Positions 52,134 to 60,933 of a stretch of DNA of 64,000 bases are shown here, one piece after another. Position numbers and translations under genes: made by a program. Below the pieces are notes generated by a model that made no database searches, was not told the DNA's origin, and was given only the letters and a program-made list of their open reading frames with translations. How positions within the stretch are numbered: position 1 is the stretch's first letter; each line of letters starts with the position of its first letter. The DNA comes from Mucilaginibacter rubeus (GTDB lineage: Bacteria > Bacteroidota > Bacteroidia > Sphingobacteriales > Sphingobacteriaceae), in contig NZ_CP043450.1 in NCBI RefSeq assembly GCF_003286415.2, forward strand, positions 4,216,001-4,280,000, written 5' to 3'.

Positions 52134-52319
52134 ATGGTACTATCGATAAATGAACAAGAAAAAACGGAACTAAAAAAGGCTCCGGTATGCCCAAGATGTA
52201 AGTCAGAACTCGACAACCGGGTTCCGAGAGGATTTCTTGTTAAAAATCTGCTGTTTTTCCTTCCTTTAAAAAGATATATGTGCTACAGATGTCAGCGCAA
52301 ACGGTATGTATTGAGATAG
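52134..52319 (+). CDS. Tiny zinc-ribbon protein A
   Basis: A 61-residue cytoplasmic protein. Two knuckles, CPRC (near 19-22) and CYRC (near 50-53), form a likely zinc ribbon around the basic and hydrophobic block RGFLVKNLLFFLPLKRYM. It shares this block with the gene at 52436 (WFLKNVLFFIPVRKYF), so the two are paralogues. The hydrophobic centre is too short and too close to charged residues for a clear membrane helix. I know of no assigned function. Confidence 0.7.
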   Translation: MVLSINEQEKTELKKAPVCPRCKSELDNRVPRGFLVKNLLFFLPLKRYMCYRCQRKRYVLR

Positions 52320-52435
52320 TTAGTTTAATAAATTTCAAAAAAAGAAACTTTTACCTACTTAAAAGTATTTTTCTATATTTTCCTATCCTCTAATAATACG
52401 GATATTGTATTTTGCATCCGTCTTATTAAAAATTT

Positions 52436-52615
52436 GTGGAAGAAAGCGAAGTTACCTCGAGAAAAAGATACTACTGTTCAAAGTGCGGACATCCTTACCA
52501 TTTCCAGATGAAAAGGAGTTGGTTTTTGAAAAATGTGTTATTTTTTATACCAGTCAGGAAATATTTTTGTGCTAAATGCAAAAAGTCAGCACACATTTTC
52601 ATAAACAAAAGCTAA
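52436..52615 (+). CDS. Tiny zinc-ribbon protein B, GTG start
   Basis: 59 residues from GTG 52436, with an in-frame TAA three codons upstream (52427), so this GTG is the only good start. The frame reads VEESEVTSRKRYYCSKCG, then RSWFLKNVLFFIPVRKYFCAKCKKSAH, and ends at TAA 52613-52615. CSKC and CAKC form the zinc ribbon, and the block between them matches protein A (F-L-x-K-N-x-L-F-F-x-P-x-x-x-Y-x-C-x-x-C). The gene is short and lacks an ATG, so ordinary gene finders may miss it. Confidence 0.7.
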   Translation: MEESEVTSRKRYYCSKCGHPYHFQMKRSWFLKNVLFFIPVRKYFCAKCKKSAHIFINKS

Positions 52616-52923
52616 CCTATAAATTCCCCTTCATGCCTCCTCCGTCCCTATCTTTTAAGCAATAAAAGGCACTGCCTGTGCGTGACCAATTATTCTGCTT
52701 TTTTTGACACCGACCTTATTTGTGTACAATAAACTGTATAGTTGTTTTTACCGCTGAGAGGGCGCTATAGTTATAAAGCGTATAAATATCTGTAATAAAA
52801 TTCAAGCAATTAATAAATAACGCTTGGTATAAAATTTGCTTGCAAATAATTGTTAGTTATTGAAAAGACGCAATATCTTACTGAAGATCAAACTTTTTTG
52901 CTGAATCATTTTATTTTTTACAT
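52616..52923. other. Intergenic region before receiver 2
   Basis: No gene is seen. The sequence is AT-rich, with a GC-rich patch around 52756-52770 (CCGCTGAGAGGGCGC). No exact TAnnTTTG precedes the next gene. Confidence 0.3.
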
Positions 52924-53289
52924 ATGCGACGGATATTAGCGGTGGACGACGATAAAGATATTTTAGAGATAATAAAATACATACTGGAAGATTCAGGCTA
53001 TGAGGTAGAAACCTTAGCTGAAGGCAGAAGTCTATTCGACCGCATAAAACAACATGAACCAGATTTAATTTTGCTCGACATTATGTTGGGGAATTTAGAT
53101 GGCCGCGAGCTTTGCAAAACCCTTAAAAATCAGCAGGAAACTAAAAATATACCCGTTATTTTAATCTCAGCCAGCCATAATCCCGGCATTCTTACCCAGA
53201 CAGGATCACCTGATGACTTTATAGCCAAGCCCTTTGATATTGATGTGTTGCTAAGCGCAGTAAGCCGGCAATTAAAGAGCGCCGCCTGA
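52924..53289 (+). CDS. Stand-alone response regulator receiver protein 2
   Basis: 121 residues, a single receiver domain. The acidic cluster D8-D10 (VDDDKD), phospho-acceptor D52 (LLDIMLG), S82 and K102 (AKPFD) are intact, and there is no output domain. It is related to receiver 1 but clearly diverged. It ends the small cluster and is followed by a gene on the other strand. Confidence 0.9.
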   Translation: MRRILAVDDDKDILEIIKYILEDSGYEVETLAEGRSLFDRIKQHEPDLILLDIMLGNLDGRELCKTLKNQQETKNIPVILISASHNPGILTQTGSPDDFIAKPFDIDVLLSAVSRQLKSAA

Positions 53290-53360
53290 TATATTGTTAA
53301 CAAAAAACGGAGCAGGCAAATACTCGCCCACCCCGTCAAATCAAAACAAAAAACTAAAAA

Positions 53361-53732
53361 TTAAACATTTATATCAAATGCCTTTTCCCGTTTAGCGCGG
53401 TTACGCAGCTTAAAGAAAATGACAAGGTTTAGGAAATGCATACCACCCAATATTAAAATTATCCAGCCTACTTTATAGCTTAGTACTTCAACCACTACCT
53501 GCATACTACCAACAGCGCCATACTCCTTAAGCGCCAGGCTCATGTAGCCAATATTGATGAGGTAGAAGCCAACCACCAACAGTTTATTTACAGAATCGGC
53601 CAGTTCGTTGTTGCCGTGAAAAATATCCACCAAAAATATTCGACCATTTTTAAACAGTACCCGGGCAACCCATACTGTTAATGCAATACTTACCAACAGG
53701 TAAATCACGTAAGTTAAAATAAAGTAGTTCAT
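53361..53732 (-). CDS. Small integral membrane protein, partner of GbsR-like regulator
   Basis: A 123-residue protein with about four membrane helices (3-25, 45-65, 75-95 and 88-110 in rough terms). A positive C-terminal tail follows (KLRNRAKREKAFDINV). I do not recognise a characterised family. It lies downstream of the regulator gene on the same strand, with a 10-bp perfect dyad between them, so it may be a regulated target of that regulator. Confidence 0.7.
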   Translation of the reverse strand: MNYFILTYVIYLLVSIALTVWVARVLFKNGRIFLVDIFHGNNELADSVNKLLVVGFYLINIGYMSLALKEYGAVGSMQVVVEVLSYKVGWIILILGGMHFLNLVIFFKLRNRAKREKAFDINV

Positions 53733-53767
53733 GACGTTTTAGGATTTAGTTATTATTAATAATTTAG

Positions 53768-53791
53768 AATTTTCAGTAAAAACTGAAAATT
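53768..53791. promoter_or_regulatory. Perfect 10-bp dyad, TTTCA-N8-TGAAA type
   Basis: AATTTTCAGT-AAAA-ACTGAAAATT, without mismatch. Its core TTTCA-N8-TGAAA has exactly the same form as the dyad at 54340-54357 in front of the regulator. It lies 36 nt before the ATG of the membrane protein. Confidence 0.65.
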
Positions 53792-53806
53792 ATATTTAAA
53801 AAAATT

Positions 53807-54313
53807 TTATTTGAACACTTTCAATATCGAACCAAAAAACCAGTTCTCTTCGGCCTTAAGCATGGTATCCAATGTTTTATTCACGTTGTTTGCCAGCTTG
53901 TTGATATCAGTAACCGTTGTTTTAAATGTTTTATAGGCCGGATCTTTTGCATCACCTTCAACTGCCCCTAACTGATCAAGTATTTTAATAATAGGTGTAA
54001 GCTCACGTTTTTTACGCTCTTCTGCTACCCGACGGGCAATAGTCCACACATCTTTCTCGGCATAAAAAAACTCTTTACGTTCGCCTGTTTTGTGTTGTTT
54101 TTCAACAAGTCCCCAGTCAATCAAATCACGCAGGGTCATGTTGGCGTTTCCGCGTGAGATGCTTAGCTCGGCCATTACCTCTTCTGTAGTCAAAGCTTCC
54201 GGCGAAATCATTAGCAAGGCATGTACCTGGGCCATGGTGCGGTTAATCCCCCACTCCGATCCCAGCTTACCCCAGGCTTCAATAAACTTCAGCTTTGCCT
54301 CTGCCAATTCCAT
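53807..54313 (-). CDS. GbsR/MarR-family transcriptional regulator
   Basis: 168 residues from ATG 54313; a TTG two codons upstream is rejected since it lies in the promoter. The winged helix-turn-helix comes first: INRTMAQVHALLMISPEALTTEEVMAELSISRGNANMTLRDLIDWGLVEKQHKTGERKEFFYAEKDVW (about 25-90). The rest is helical and gives the dimer interface. This is the GbsR-like MarR type that controls osmolyte or membrane genes in other bacteria. It lies immediately upstream of a small membrane protein. Its promoter carries a dyad that overlaps the -33, which suggests autoregulation. Confidence 0.85.
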   Translation of the reverse strand: MELAEAKLKFIEAWGKLGSEWGINRTMAQVHALLMISPEALTTEEVMAELSISRGNANMTLRDLIDWGLVEKQHKTGERKEFFYAEKDVWTIARRVAEERKKRELTPIIKILDQLGAVEGDAKDPAYKTFKTTVTDINKLANNVNKTLDTMLKAEENWFFGSILKVFK

Positions 54314-54316
54314 GCA

Positions 54317-54346
54317 CAAATATAGATAAGTTTTTAAACTTTCAAA
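54317..54346 (-). promoter_or_regulatory. Promoter TTTG-N18-TATATTTG of the GbsR-like gene
   Basis: Minus strand: -33 TTTG at 54343-54346, an 18-nt spacer and -7 TATATTTG at 54317-54324. Only three bases separate the -7 from the ATG at 54313, so the message would be leaderless. Confidence 0.65.
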
Positions 54347-54357
54347 AAAAAATGAAA
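54340..54357. promoter_or_regulatory. TTTCA-N8-TGAAA dyad overlapping the -33
   Basis: TTTCA (54340-54344) and TGAAA (54353-54357) flank eight A residues. It covers the -33 and matches the core and spacing of the dyad at 53768. Repressor binding would block its own promoter. Confidence 0.55.
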
Positions 54358-54358
54358 A

Positions 54359-54440
54359 TAAAGGCTAAAGGCTAAAGGCTAAAGGCTAAAGGCTAAAGGC
54401 TAAAGGCTAAAGGCTAAAGGCTAAAGGCTAAAGGCTAAAG
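54359..54440. repeat. 7-bp tandem repeat (TAAAGGC), 11.7 copies
   Basis: An exact run of TAAAGGC units with no variation, beginning two bases after the regulator dyad and ending at TAAAG. It lies in the spacer between the DUF922-like gene and the regulator promoter. Perfect identity suggests recent expansion and probable length variability. Confidence 0.95.
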
Positions 54441-54528
54441 TTGAACGAACTAATACAATTCAGGTTTCAGAACATTATCAACAACGATCTACTCTTTCGT
54501 CTCATATCTCTAATCTCACATCTAAAAT

Positions 54529-55626
54529 CTAATTCCTCAACCACCCATCTATCTTCCTGTTCCACTCCTGTTGATAATATTGGTTTGTGCCATGGGTAGT
54601 TTCTGCGTCATATTGATCCTGCAGTTGGTTCATCTCCCGGTACGAGTCGAGGTATTGTACGTTAATATAGCCATCATAATTACCAACCGGGAGTTTCATA
54701 TCCATAAGTGCCTGTTTAAAATGCTGGGCAACCACTTTCACAATATCAAAATGACGCTGTTCGTGATTTAGCGCGTAACTTGTTCGGCCTTCTGGTTTCA
54801 CCCAGGCGGCACTTTTAGGTAAAAACACACGCATACTTATCCGCACAACAACTATCGATTTTATTACTTCTACTTGCTCAGTGTAACCAAGACTGGGCAG
54901 CACTTCGGCAATATACTTTTCACTACGTGGCTTATCCTTAAAATCATCCCAGGTCAGCGGCCGCTTTGCCGAGTAATAGATGGTATCGCCTTCGGACTGT
55001 TCCGAGTAGTCACTGAAGATCAGCTTCACTCCTTTAGCAAGCTTAATATTAGTATCCGCTTCGCGATTTATCCATTTATTAAAAAACTCAAGGCCAGCTT
55101 CAAGCGAGCGGCTTATCAGTTGACCGGTATCGTACTGTTGCGCTGCATTACGATAATAAGTTGTGGCGGCGGGATAATCAATCAAATGCACATTTCCCTC
55201 ATCCTTTTTCAATTCAAACCATAACTGTATTTCCAGCCGCCCTTCTACACGGCCATCTGCCATAGCCGTTTCATTAAGCCTCAATTTTTTAACGCGGATA
55301 ACAACCGGGCGTAAAGTTTTATTAGCGGGAATGGCATAATCGGCAAATTGCTTAATAACGGCAGCGGCCCCATCCCGAAAATCAGCTTTATATTTCTGAG
55401 TCAATGAATTACCAGGAGTGGGCAATAGCCAGGCAACAGCAATTCGGTCGGGCCTGTCATCAATAACATTGGCTACATAAAACTCGGTTGCTTTTTCATT
55501 TAAAGCCCTGTTTGTTAAAACAATTTCGGCGTTTGTTTTTTGTGCATTTGAATTTAACGGATAAAATACAAGCATGCACAAAATCACCGGCAACCACAGT
55601 CCCACCCTGTTAAAAACACCATTCAT
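54529..55626 (-). CDS. DUF922-like putative zinc metalloprotease
   Basis: A 365-residue exported protein (signal peptide ends LNSNAQ, residue 29). The N-terminal half is beta-rich. The C-terminal half (from about 205, KLIFSDYSEQSEGDTIYYSAKRPLTWDDFKDKP) matches the DUF922 pattern with LNHEQRHFDIVKVVAQHF, an HE-x-x-H zinc motif in which H, E and H are present (about residues 286-290). A third-ligand or catalytic-site candidate is YDAETTHG near the end. It is a putative periplasmic metalloprotease; the substrate is unknown. The 3' end lies 88 nt from the 7-bp repeat. Confidence 0.78.
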   Translation of the reverse strand: MNGVFNRVGLWLPVILCMLVFYPLNSNAQKTNAEIVLTNRALNEKATEFYVANVIDDRPDRIAVAWLLPTPGNSLTQKYKADFRDGAAAVIKQFADYAIPANKTLRPVVIRVKKLRLNETAMADGRVEGRLEIQLWFELKKDEGNVHLIDYPAATTYYRNAAQQYDTGQLISRSLEAGLEFFNKWINREADTNIKLAKGVKLIFSDYSEQSEGDTIYYSAKRPLTWDDFKDKPRSEKYIAEVLPSLGYTEQVEVIKSIVVVRISMRVFLPKSAAWVKPEGRTSYALNHEQRHFDIVKVVAQHFKQALMDMKLPVGNYDGYINVQYLDSYREMNQLQDQYDAETTHGTNQYYQQEWNRKIDGWLRN

Positions 55627-55897
55627 AACTTATAAAAATAAAAGATGGAGAACATTACTCCTAAGTTGCTATAATGCTCAAAATACAAATAAATTGCACC
55701 GTTTAACGCTTAATCATTACCTTTGATTATCCGCTGCCGGTGCCACGGCAATACTCAACAATTTTAAAGTTTTCCACACGGATATTATCTTTAGTATTAC
55801 CTTCGTTAAAAGAAGTGTTATCCACAATTGTTAATTTCTAATGTGAAAAGCCTCTTTTTGCTTTAGCTATTTTCGCACTATCGTTAGTACGCGCTTT

Positions 55898-58800
55898 ATG
55901 ATCAAAACAAGATACATCACCCTGCTCATTCCCGTATTTTTAGTTTCAACAGCACGAGCCCAGCAAAACCCTTCCACTCAAATCTACCGCACCTATCATG
56001 CGGCTTTGGATCTGATGGACAAAGGAAAATTTTCGTCGGCTGCCGAACAATTCCGCCTGGTTGAAGCTTACAAAATTAAAACAAGTACCCAACCTCAGTT
56101 TGAAACCGAGCTATCGCTCACCAAAGAAAACTGCCAGTATTACGAAGCCTATTGTGCCCTTAATCTGGGTAATGATGATGCCGAAAGCATGTTCCTTCGG
56201 TTTATAAAAGAACATCCCGAAAACCCGCTTACTAAACAAGCTTTCTTCCAGATAGGTAAATCATATTTTAAACAAGGTAAATATGAAGATGCCATCCGCT
56301 GGTTTAATAAGGTTGAAGCAGGTGAGCTTAACGGGCACGACAATACCGAGTATAAATTCCGTAAAGGCTACGCTTACTTTGAGTTAAAAGATTACAAAAA
56401 TGCCCAGTTACTTTTTGGCGAGGTTAAAAATAAGCGCACCGAGTTTACCGAAGACGCTACTTACTACTTTGCCTATATCGCTTACCTAAATAAGGATTAT
56501 CACCTTGCTCTGGTAAACTTTGAAAAGCTTAAAAACTCTAAAAAATACGAAAACAGCTATCCTTACTATATTTCGGCTGTTTACTTTTTAGATAAACGTT
56601 ATGATGATGTGATCAACTACGCGGTACCTATCGTGAACAGCACACATCAGCAAAACGAAACTGAAATGCTGCGCATCATAGCTGCATCATACTTTGCCAA
56701 GGCCGATTATGATAACGCGGTTAAATACTATGGCCGCTTTGAAGACCGCGATCAGGGCCGTACCCAAAACACGCAGGACAGCTACCAGATGGGTTACACC
56801 TATTTTAAGGTAGGTAACTATGCCAAGGCAGCCAGCGAGTTGGAAAAACTGGTTGAGCAGCATGACGTTTACAGCCAAAGCGGTAACTATACACTGGGCG
56901 ATGTGTTCCTGAAAATGAACAATAAACAAAGTGCCCGTAACGCTTTCCTTAATGCATCAAAATTGGATTACGACAAGCAATTACAGGAAGACGCGCTTTA
57001 TGAGTACGCTAAACTATCATACGAGCTTGACTTTAACCTGCAGGCCTTAGGTGCTACAAGGTTATACCTGGCTACTTATCCACGTTCAAAACGTATTGAC
57101 GAGGTTAAGGTATTATTAGGCGAAGAGTTGTTGAACTCGCGCAGCTACAAAGAAGCTGTTGAGATCCTGGAGCCTATCCCTAACAAAAACCAGAGCGCCC
57201 GTTTAGCGTATCAGAAAGTTACCTATTACCGCGGTCTGGAATTTTATAATGAGCGCGCTTTTGAAAACGCGATAGGTATTTTCTTGCGTTCGTTAAAAGA
57301 TCCGGTTGATAGCAAAACCGAAGCGTTAACTAATTACTGGATGGCGGAGGCTATGTTTGAGGTTCGTAAATACGGTGAATCTGTTGAAACCTTTGAGAAG
57401 TTCCTGAGCATGCCTGAGGCTAAAGAAACCGATGTATCTAATTATGCCAACTACGCTTTAGCTTACGCTGCCTTTGGCGACGAGCAATACAAAAAAGCGG
57501 CTACCTATTTCGAAAAGTTTTTACAGGGTGATGTAAAAGACGCGAACACCCAAAACGACGCCATCACCCGCCTGGCCGATAGCTACTTTGTAATGAAGAG
57601 CTACGGTAATGCCATGACCTATTATAACCGTATTATAGCCATGCACAACCAGGGCGAAGATTACGCGTTGTTTCAGCGTGGTATGATCCAGGGCTTACAG
57701 GGTTCGTTAGATACCAAGATCAGTACTTTGAATGATGTACTGAATAAATTCCCTAACTCTGATTACGCCGATGACGCGTCGTTCGAGATTGCTTACACTT
57801 ACTTCCTGAAAACCGACGGAGAGAAAGCAAAGACCGACCTACAGGCTATGATCCAGAAATATCCGAACAGTAGCTACGTACCACGTGCATTGGTTACTAT
57901 TGGTTTGATTGATTACAATGCCGGCAATGATGACCTGGCAGTTGAATCATTTAAAAAAGTAGTTCAGGATTATTCATCAACCGATGAGGCTAAACAATCT
58001 TTAAAACAGATTGAAAAGATCTATACCGATAAAGGCGATGCCCAAACATTTATTAACTATGCAGGCACTACTCCTATCGGTAACTATACTACATCTGATC
58101 AGGAAAGCATCATGATCACTGCAGCCAATAACCTTTACCTTAAAGGCGACTGGCAAGGTACTGTAAGCGCTGTGAACGCTTACTTTGATAAGTTCCCGGG
58201 CAAACAGATCTACGAAAAACAAGCACGCTTTATCCGCGCGCAAGGTTTAGCAGCTTTAGGTCGTACAGACGAGGCTGTTGTTGATTACAACGTGATCCTG
58301 AACGACTGGACAAGCGCTTACAGCGAAAAAGCGTTGATCAGCATGGCTAAACTATACATGCAGCAAAAGAAATACAATGAAGCCGTTGTGTTCCTGAAAC
58401 GTTTGGAAACCAATGCCGAATACAAGGCCGATTATACGTTCGCCATCACCAACCTGATGTATTGCTACTCGGAAATGTTGATGACCGACGATGCCATCAA
58501 GTACGCCGAATTGGTGAAAACTAACGATAAAACATCGCAGGAAGATAAATTTAAAACCGGTTTGTATGAAGGTAAAGCCTATCTGGCAACCGGTGATACC
58601 GCTATTGCTGTTAAGCAATTTACTTATACCGCTACAAACACTAAAACTGTTGCCGCTGCCGAAGCCCGTTATAACCTTGCCCTTATTGAGTATGAAAAAG
58701 GCCGTTATAAAACAGCGCAAAAAATGTGTTTTGACCTGGCCAAGGAAATGCCTAACTACGATTACTGGGTTGCAAAAACATACATTTTGTTATCAGACAC

Positions 58801-58990
58801 CTATGTGGGCTTAAAAGATAGCTTCCAGGCAAAAGCAACCCTGCAAAGTATCATTGATAACTATAAAGCCGATGACGACATATTACCTACTGCTAAAGAA
58901 AAGCTGGATAAACTGAGTGGCCGCAAAACCAAGGCACCTGCTGCAAGTACCAAAGAAACTACCCAGCCAGATACAACTAACAAACAGTAA
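55898..58990 (+). CDS. Large TPR-repeat periplasmic/outer-membrane protein
   Basis: A 1030-residue protein. A signal peptide ends ARAQ (residue 22), with no clear lipobox. The rest is an array of tetratricopeptide and Sel1-like helical repeats with marks such as FFQIGKSYFKQGKYEDAIRWFNKVE, YQMGYTYFKVGNYAKAASELEKL, ADSYFVMKSYGNAMTYYNRII and AKLYMQQKKYNEAVVFLKRLE, perhaps 15-20 repeats. It ends in a Thr/Lys tail. It looks like a scaffold of the cell envelope. The next gene begins 29 nt away, so it heads the barrel-SPOR-ExbB-ExbD-TonB operon, and a role as a Tol/Pal- or TonB-linked assembly factor is a reasonable inference. Confidence 0.85.
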   Translation: MIKTRYITLLIPVFLVSTARAQQNPSTQIYRTYHAALDLMDKGKFSSAAEQFRLVEAYKIKTSTQPQFETELSLTKENCQYYEAYCALNLGNDDAESMFLRFIKEHPENPLTKQAFFQIGKSYFKQGKYEDAIRWFNKVEAGELNGHDNTEYKFRKGYAYFELKDYKNAQLLFGEVKNKRTEFTEDATYYFAYIAYLNKDYHLALVNFEKLKNSKKYENSYPYYISAVYFLDKRYDDVINYAVPIVNSTHQQNETEMLRIIAASYFAKADYDNAVKYYGRFEDRDQGRTQNTQDSYQMGYTYFKVGNYAKAASELEKLVEQHDVYSQSGNYTLGDVFLKMNNKQSARNAFLNASKLDYDKQLQEDALYEYAKLSYELDFNLQALGATRLYLATYPRSKRIDEVKVLLGEELLNSRSYKEAVEILEPIPNKNQSARLAYQKVTYYRGLEFYNERAFENAIGIFLRSLKDPVDSKTEALTNYWMAEAMFEVRKYGESVETFEKFLSMPEAKETDVSNYANYALAYAAFGDEQYKKAATYFEKFLQGDVKDANTQNDAITRLADSYFVMKSYGNAMTYYNRIIAMHNQGEDYALFQRGMIQGLQGSLDTKISTLNDVLNKFPNSDYADDASFEIAYTYFLKTDGEKAKTDLQAMIQKYPNSSYVPRALVTIGLIDYNAGNDDLAVESFKKVVQDYSSTDEAKQSLKQIEKIYTDKGDAQTFINYAGTTPIGNYTTSDQESIMITAANNLYLKGDWQGTVSAVNAYFDKFPGKQIYEKQARFIRAQGLAALGRTDEAVVDYNVILNDWTSAYSEKALISMAKLYMQQKKYNEAVVFLKRLETNAEYKADYTFAITNLMYCYSEMLMTDDAIKYAELVKTNDKTSQEDKFKTGLYEGKAYLATGDTAIAVKQFTYTATNTKTVAAAEARYNLALIEYEKGRYKTAQKMCFDLAKEMPNYDYWVAKTYILLSDTYVGLKDSFQAKATLQSIIDNYKADDDILPTAKEKLDKLSGRKTKAPAASTKETTQPDTTNKQ

Positions 58991-59018
58991 CAAAGAGTAA
59001 TATAAAAAAAGACAAGCA

Positions 59019-60893
59019 ATGAACTCAAGATACACATATACGCTGCTTACCTTAATAATAGCATTATACTTTGTTCCTGCGCAGGCACAAACAAAGAAAC
59101 CCGCGAAGAAAGCAACTGTAAAAACCGCTACTAAGAAACCGGCTGCCAAACCAGCGCCTAAAAAGGCAGCTCCCAAACCGGTAACTAAAAAAGCTACAGA
59201 TAGCAAAGGCTTAGGTGATGCCGCTGCAAAAGCTGCGGCTGATACAACTAAAAAAGGCGGTGGCAACAACGCTAATAGCGCTGCCAACGGCGGCAGCTTA
59301 TCAGAAGAGATTGTAGTGACCACAGCATATAAACCGGTACTGGCCGATGCGGTAAAAATCCGCCGTAACCCGGACCTGGAGGATAAAGTGCCGTTTAAAG
59401 CGCCATTAACCTATGCTCCTTTGGATAAACGCCAGGAGCAAAACTCCGAAATCAGGCAGCTGGATCCAATGAAAAGACCGGCTGAGCAGGATTCGATCTT
59501 AACCAACAACTATGCTAAAGTTGGTTTCGGAAACCTGAAGAGCATTTATGGCGAAGGTTACTTTGCAAATGGTCGTGACGAGGCTTTACAATTTGGCGGT
59601 TTTATCAAGCACCTATCGCAGTCAGGTTCGTTGCAAAAACAAACCCAGAGCCGCGATGACATTGGTGTATTTGGTAAAAGCATTATTGGCGATAACAACA
59701 TTTCAGGTCGTATCAACTACAACCGTTTAGGTACCTATTTTTACGGTTACAACCAGGATGCCCCTGACAATAATTTTGTGCCAACCAAACAGCACTTCAA
59801 CACCATTAGTGGTGAGGTTGAACTGGCAAAAAACTATAAAGATGTTGAAAATGATTTCACCTATGCCGTAAAACTAAAAGGCTATGCTTTCAGCAATGCT
59901 TACAAAGCACGTGAAAACAACATCGTAATTTCCGGTTTCCTGAACCAAACTGTTAAACAGTTTTACGCCGGCTTAAGCGGATCATTAGATCTTGCTACTC
60001 AGAAAGACAGTCTGTACAACCTTGGTAATAATATAGCAAGGATTAACCCTTACATCAAATTTCAGGGCGATAACTATAAGATTGATGCAGGTGTTAACAT
60101 TGTTAAAGAATTTGGCGATTTTGGCAAATTTTACATTTTCCCGGCAGCTAAATTAGAGGTTCAGGTAATTCCTAAATATGTGCGCCTGTTTGTTGAAGCT
60201 AAAGGTGATGTAAACCGTTCTTCATTGCATGATTTTGCCATGATCAACCCATTCCTTGGCCAAAATATCAACATCAAAAACTCGGTTGATCAGCTGGATA
60301 TTAGCGCTGGTTTAAAAGGCACCCTTGCTCCTGGCTTAAGCTTTAAAGCTGCCGTATACCGTAACAGCATTAAAAACATGCCTTTAATGGTGAGTAATTT
60401 CTTAGCCGAAGGCAATAAGTTCACTGTTATTTATGACGATGGCAAAGCCCGCGTAAATGGCTTTAACGGCGAGTTGGACTTTAAAGCGACCGACGACTTT
60501 AACATTTTCGGCCGTGTTGAAATCAAAGATTACCAATTGGCATCAGAAAAGGAACCATGGAACCTGCCTAAATTTTTATTAACTGCAGGTACTTCAATAC
60601 ACATTGATAGCAAACTGACTGTTAGCGGTTCATTGCTTATCCGCGGATCAACTACCGATAGATTATTGGTATTAGATCCTACAAGCATTTCAAGTGGTTC
60701 GCCGGTTTACAACCAGGTTAAACAACCAATTAAAGGCTTTGGTGATTTAAGCGGCAGCGTTGAATACAGGATCAACAGCAGGTTTTCGGTATTTGCACAG
60801 GCTAATAATATTCTTAGCAGCTCATACCAAAATTGGTTGTACTACCCTAACTACGGATTTAATATATTTGGCGGTGTAGGCTATGCGTTTTAA
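59019..60893 (+). CDS. TonB-receptor-like barrel protein without a plug
   Basis: A 624-residue outer-membrane protein. The signal peptide ends QAQ (residue 24), followed by a Lys/Ala/Pro-rich basic region of about 50 residues (KKPAKKATVKTATKKPAAKP...), then SLSEEIVVTTAYKPVLADAVKIRRNPDLEDKVPFKAPLTYAPLD. The first words look like a TonB box (EEIVVTTAYKP), but no plug domain follows. The rest is beta strands typical of TonB receptors, ending NIFGGVGYAF. It may bind TonB directly, which fits the exbB-exbD-tonB genes downstream. The basic tract is a possible peptidoglycan or LPS contact. The exact function is unknown. Confidence 0.8.
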   Translation: MNSRYTYTLLTLIIALYFVPAQAQTKKPAKKATVKTATKKPAAKPAPKKAAPKPVTKKATDSKGLGDAAAKAAADTTKKGGGNNANSAANGGSLSEEIVVTTAYKPVLADAVKIRRNPDLEDKVPFKAPLTYAPLDKRQEQNSEIRQLDPMKRPAEQDSILTNNYAKVGFGNLKSIYGEGYFANGRDEALQFGGFIKHLSQSGSLQKQTQSRDDIGVFGKSIIGDNNISGRINYNRLGTYFYGYNQDAPDNNFVPTKQHFNTISGEVELAKNYKDVENDFTYAVKLKGYAFSNAYKARENNIVISGFLNQTVKQFYAGLSGSLDLATQKDSLYNLGNNIARINPYIKFQGDNYKIDAGVNIVKEFGDFGKFYIFPAAKLEVQVIPKYVRLFVEAKGDVNRSSLHDFAMINPFLGQNINIKNSVDQLDISAGLKGTLAPGLSFKAAVYRNSIKNMPLMVSNFLAEGNKFTVIYDDGKARVNGFNGELDFKATDDFNIFGRVEIKDYQLASEKEPWNLPKFLLTAGTSIHIDSKLTVSGSLLIRGSTTDRLLVLDPTSISSGSPVYNQVKQPIKGFGDLSGSVEYRINSRFSVFAQANNILSSSYQNWLYYPNYGFNIFGGVGYAF

Positions 60894-60933
60894 GCCCTGT
60901 TTGATGTTTTAAAATTAACTGTATTTTTACCGG

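Noticed and set aside
54359..54440. CRISPR array
   Set aside because: The 7-bp units are contiguous with no spacers, and no cas genes are present.
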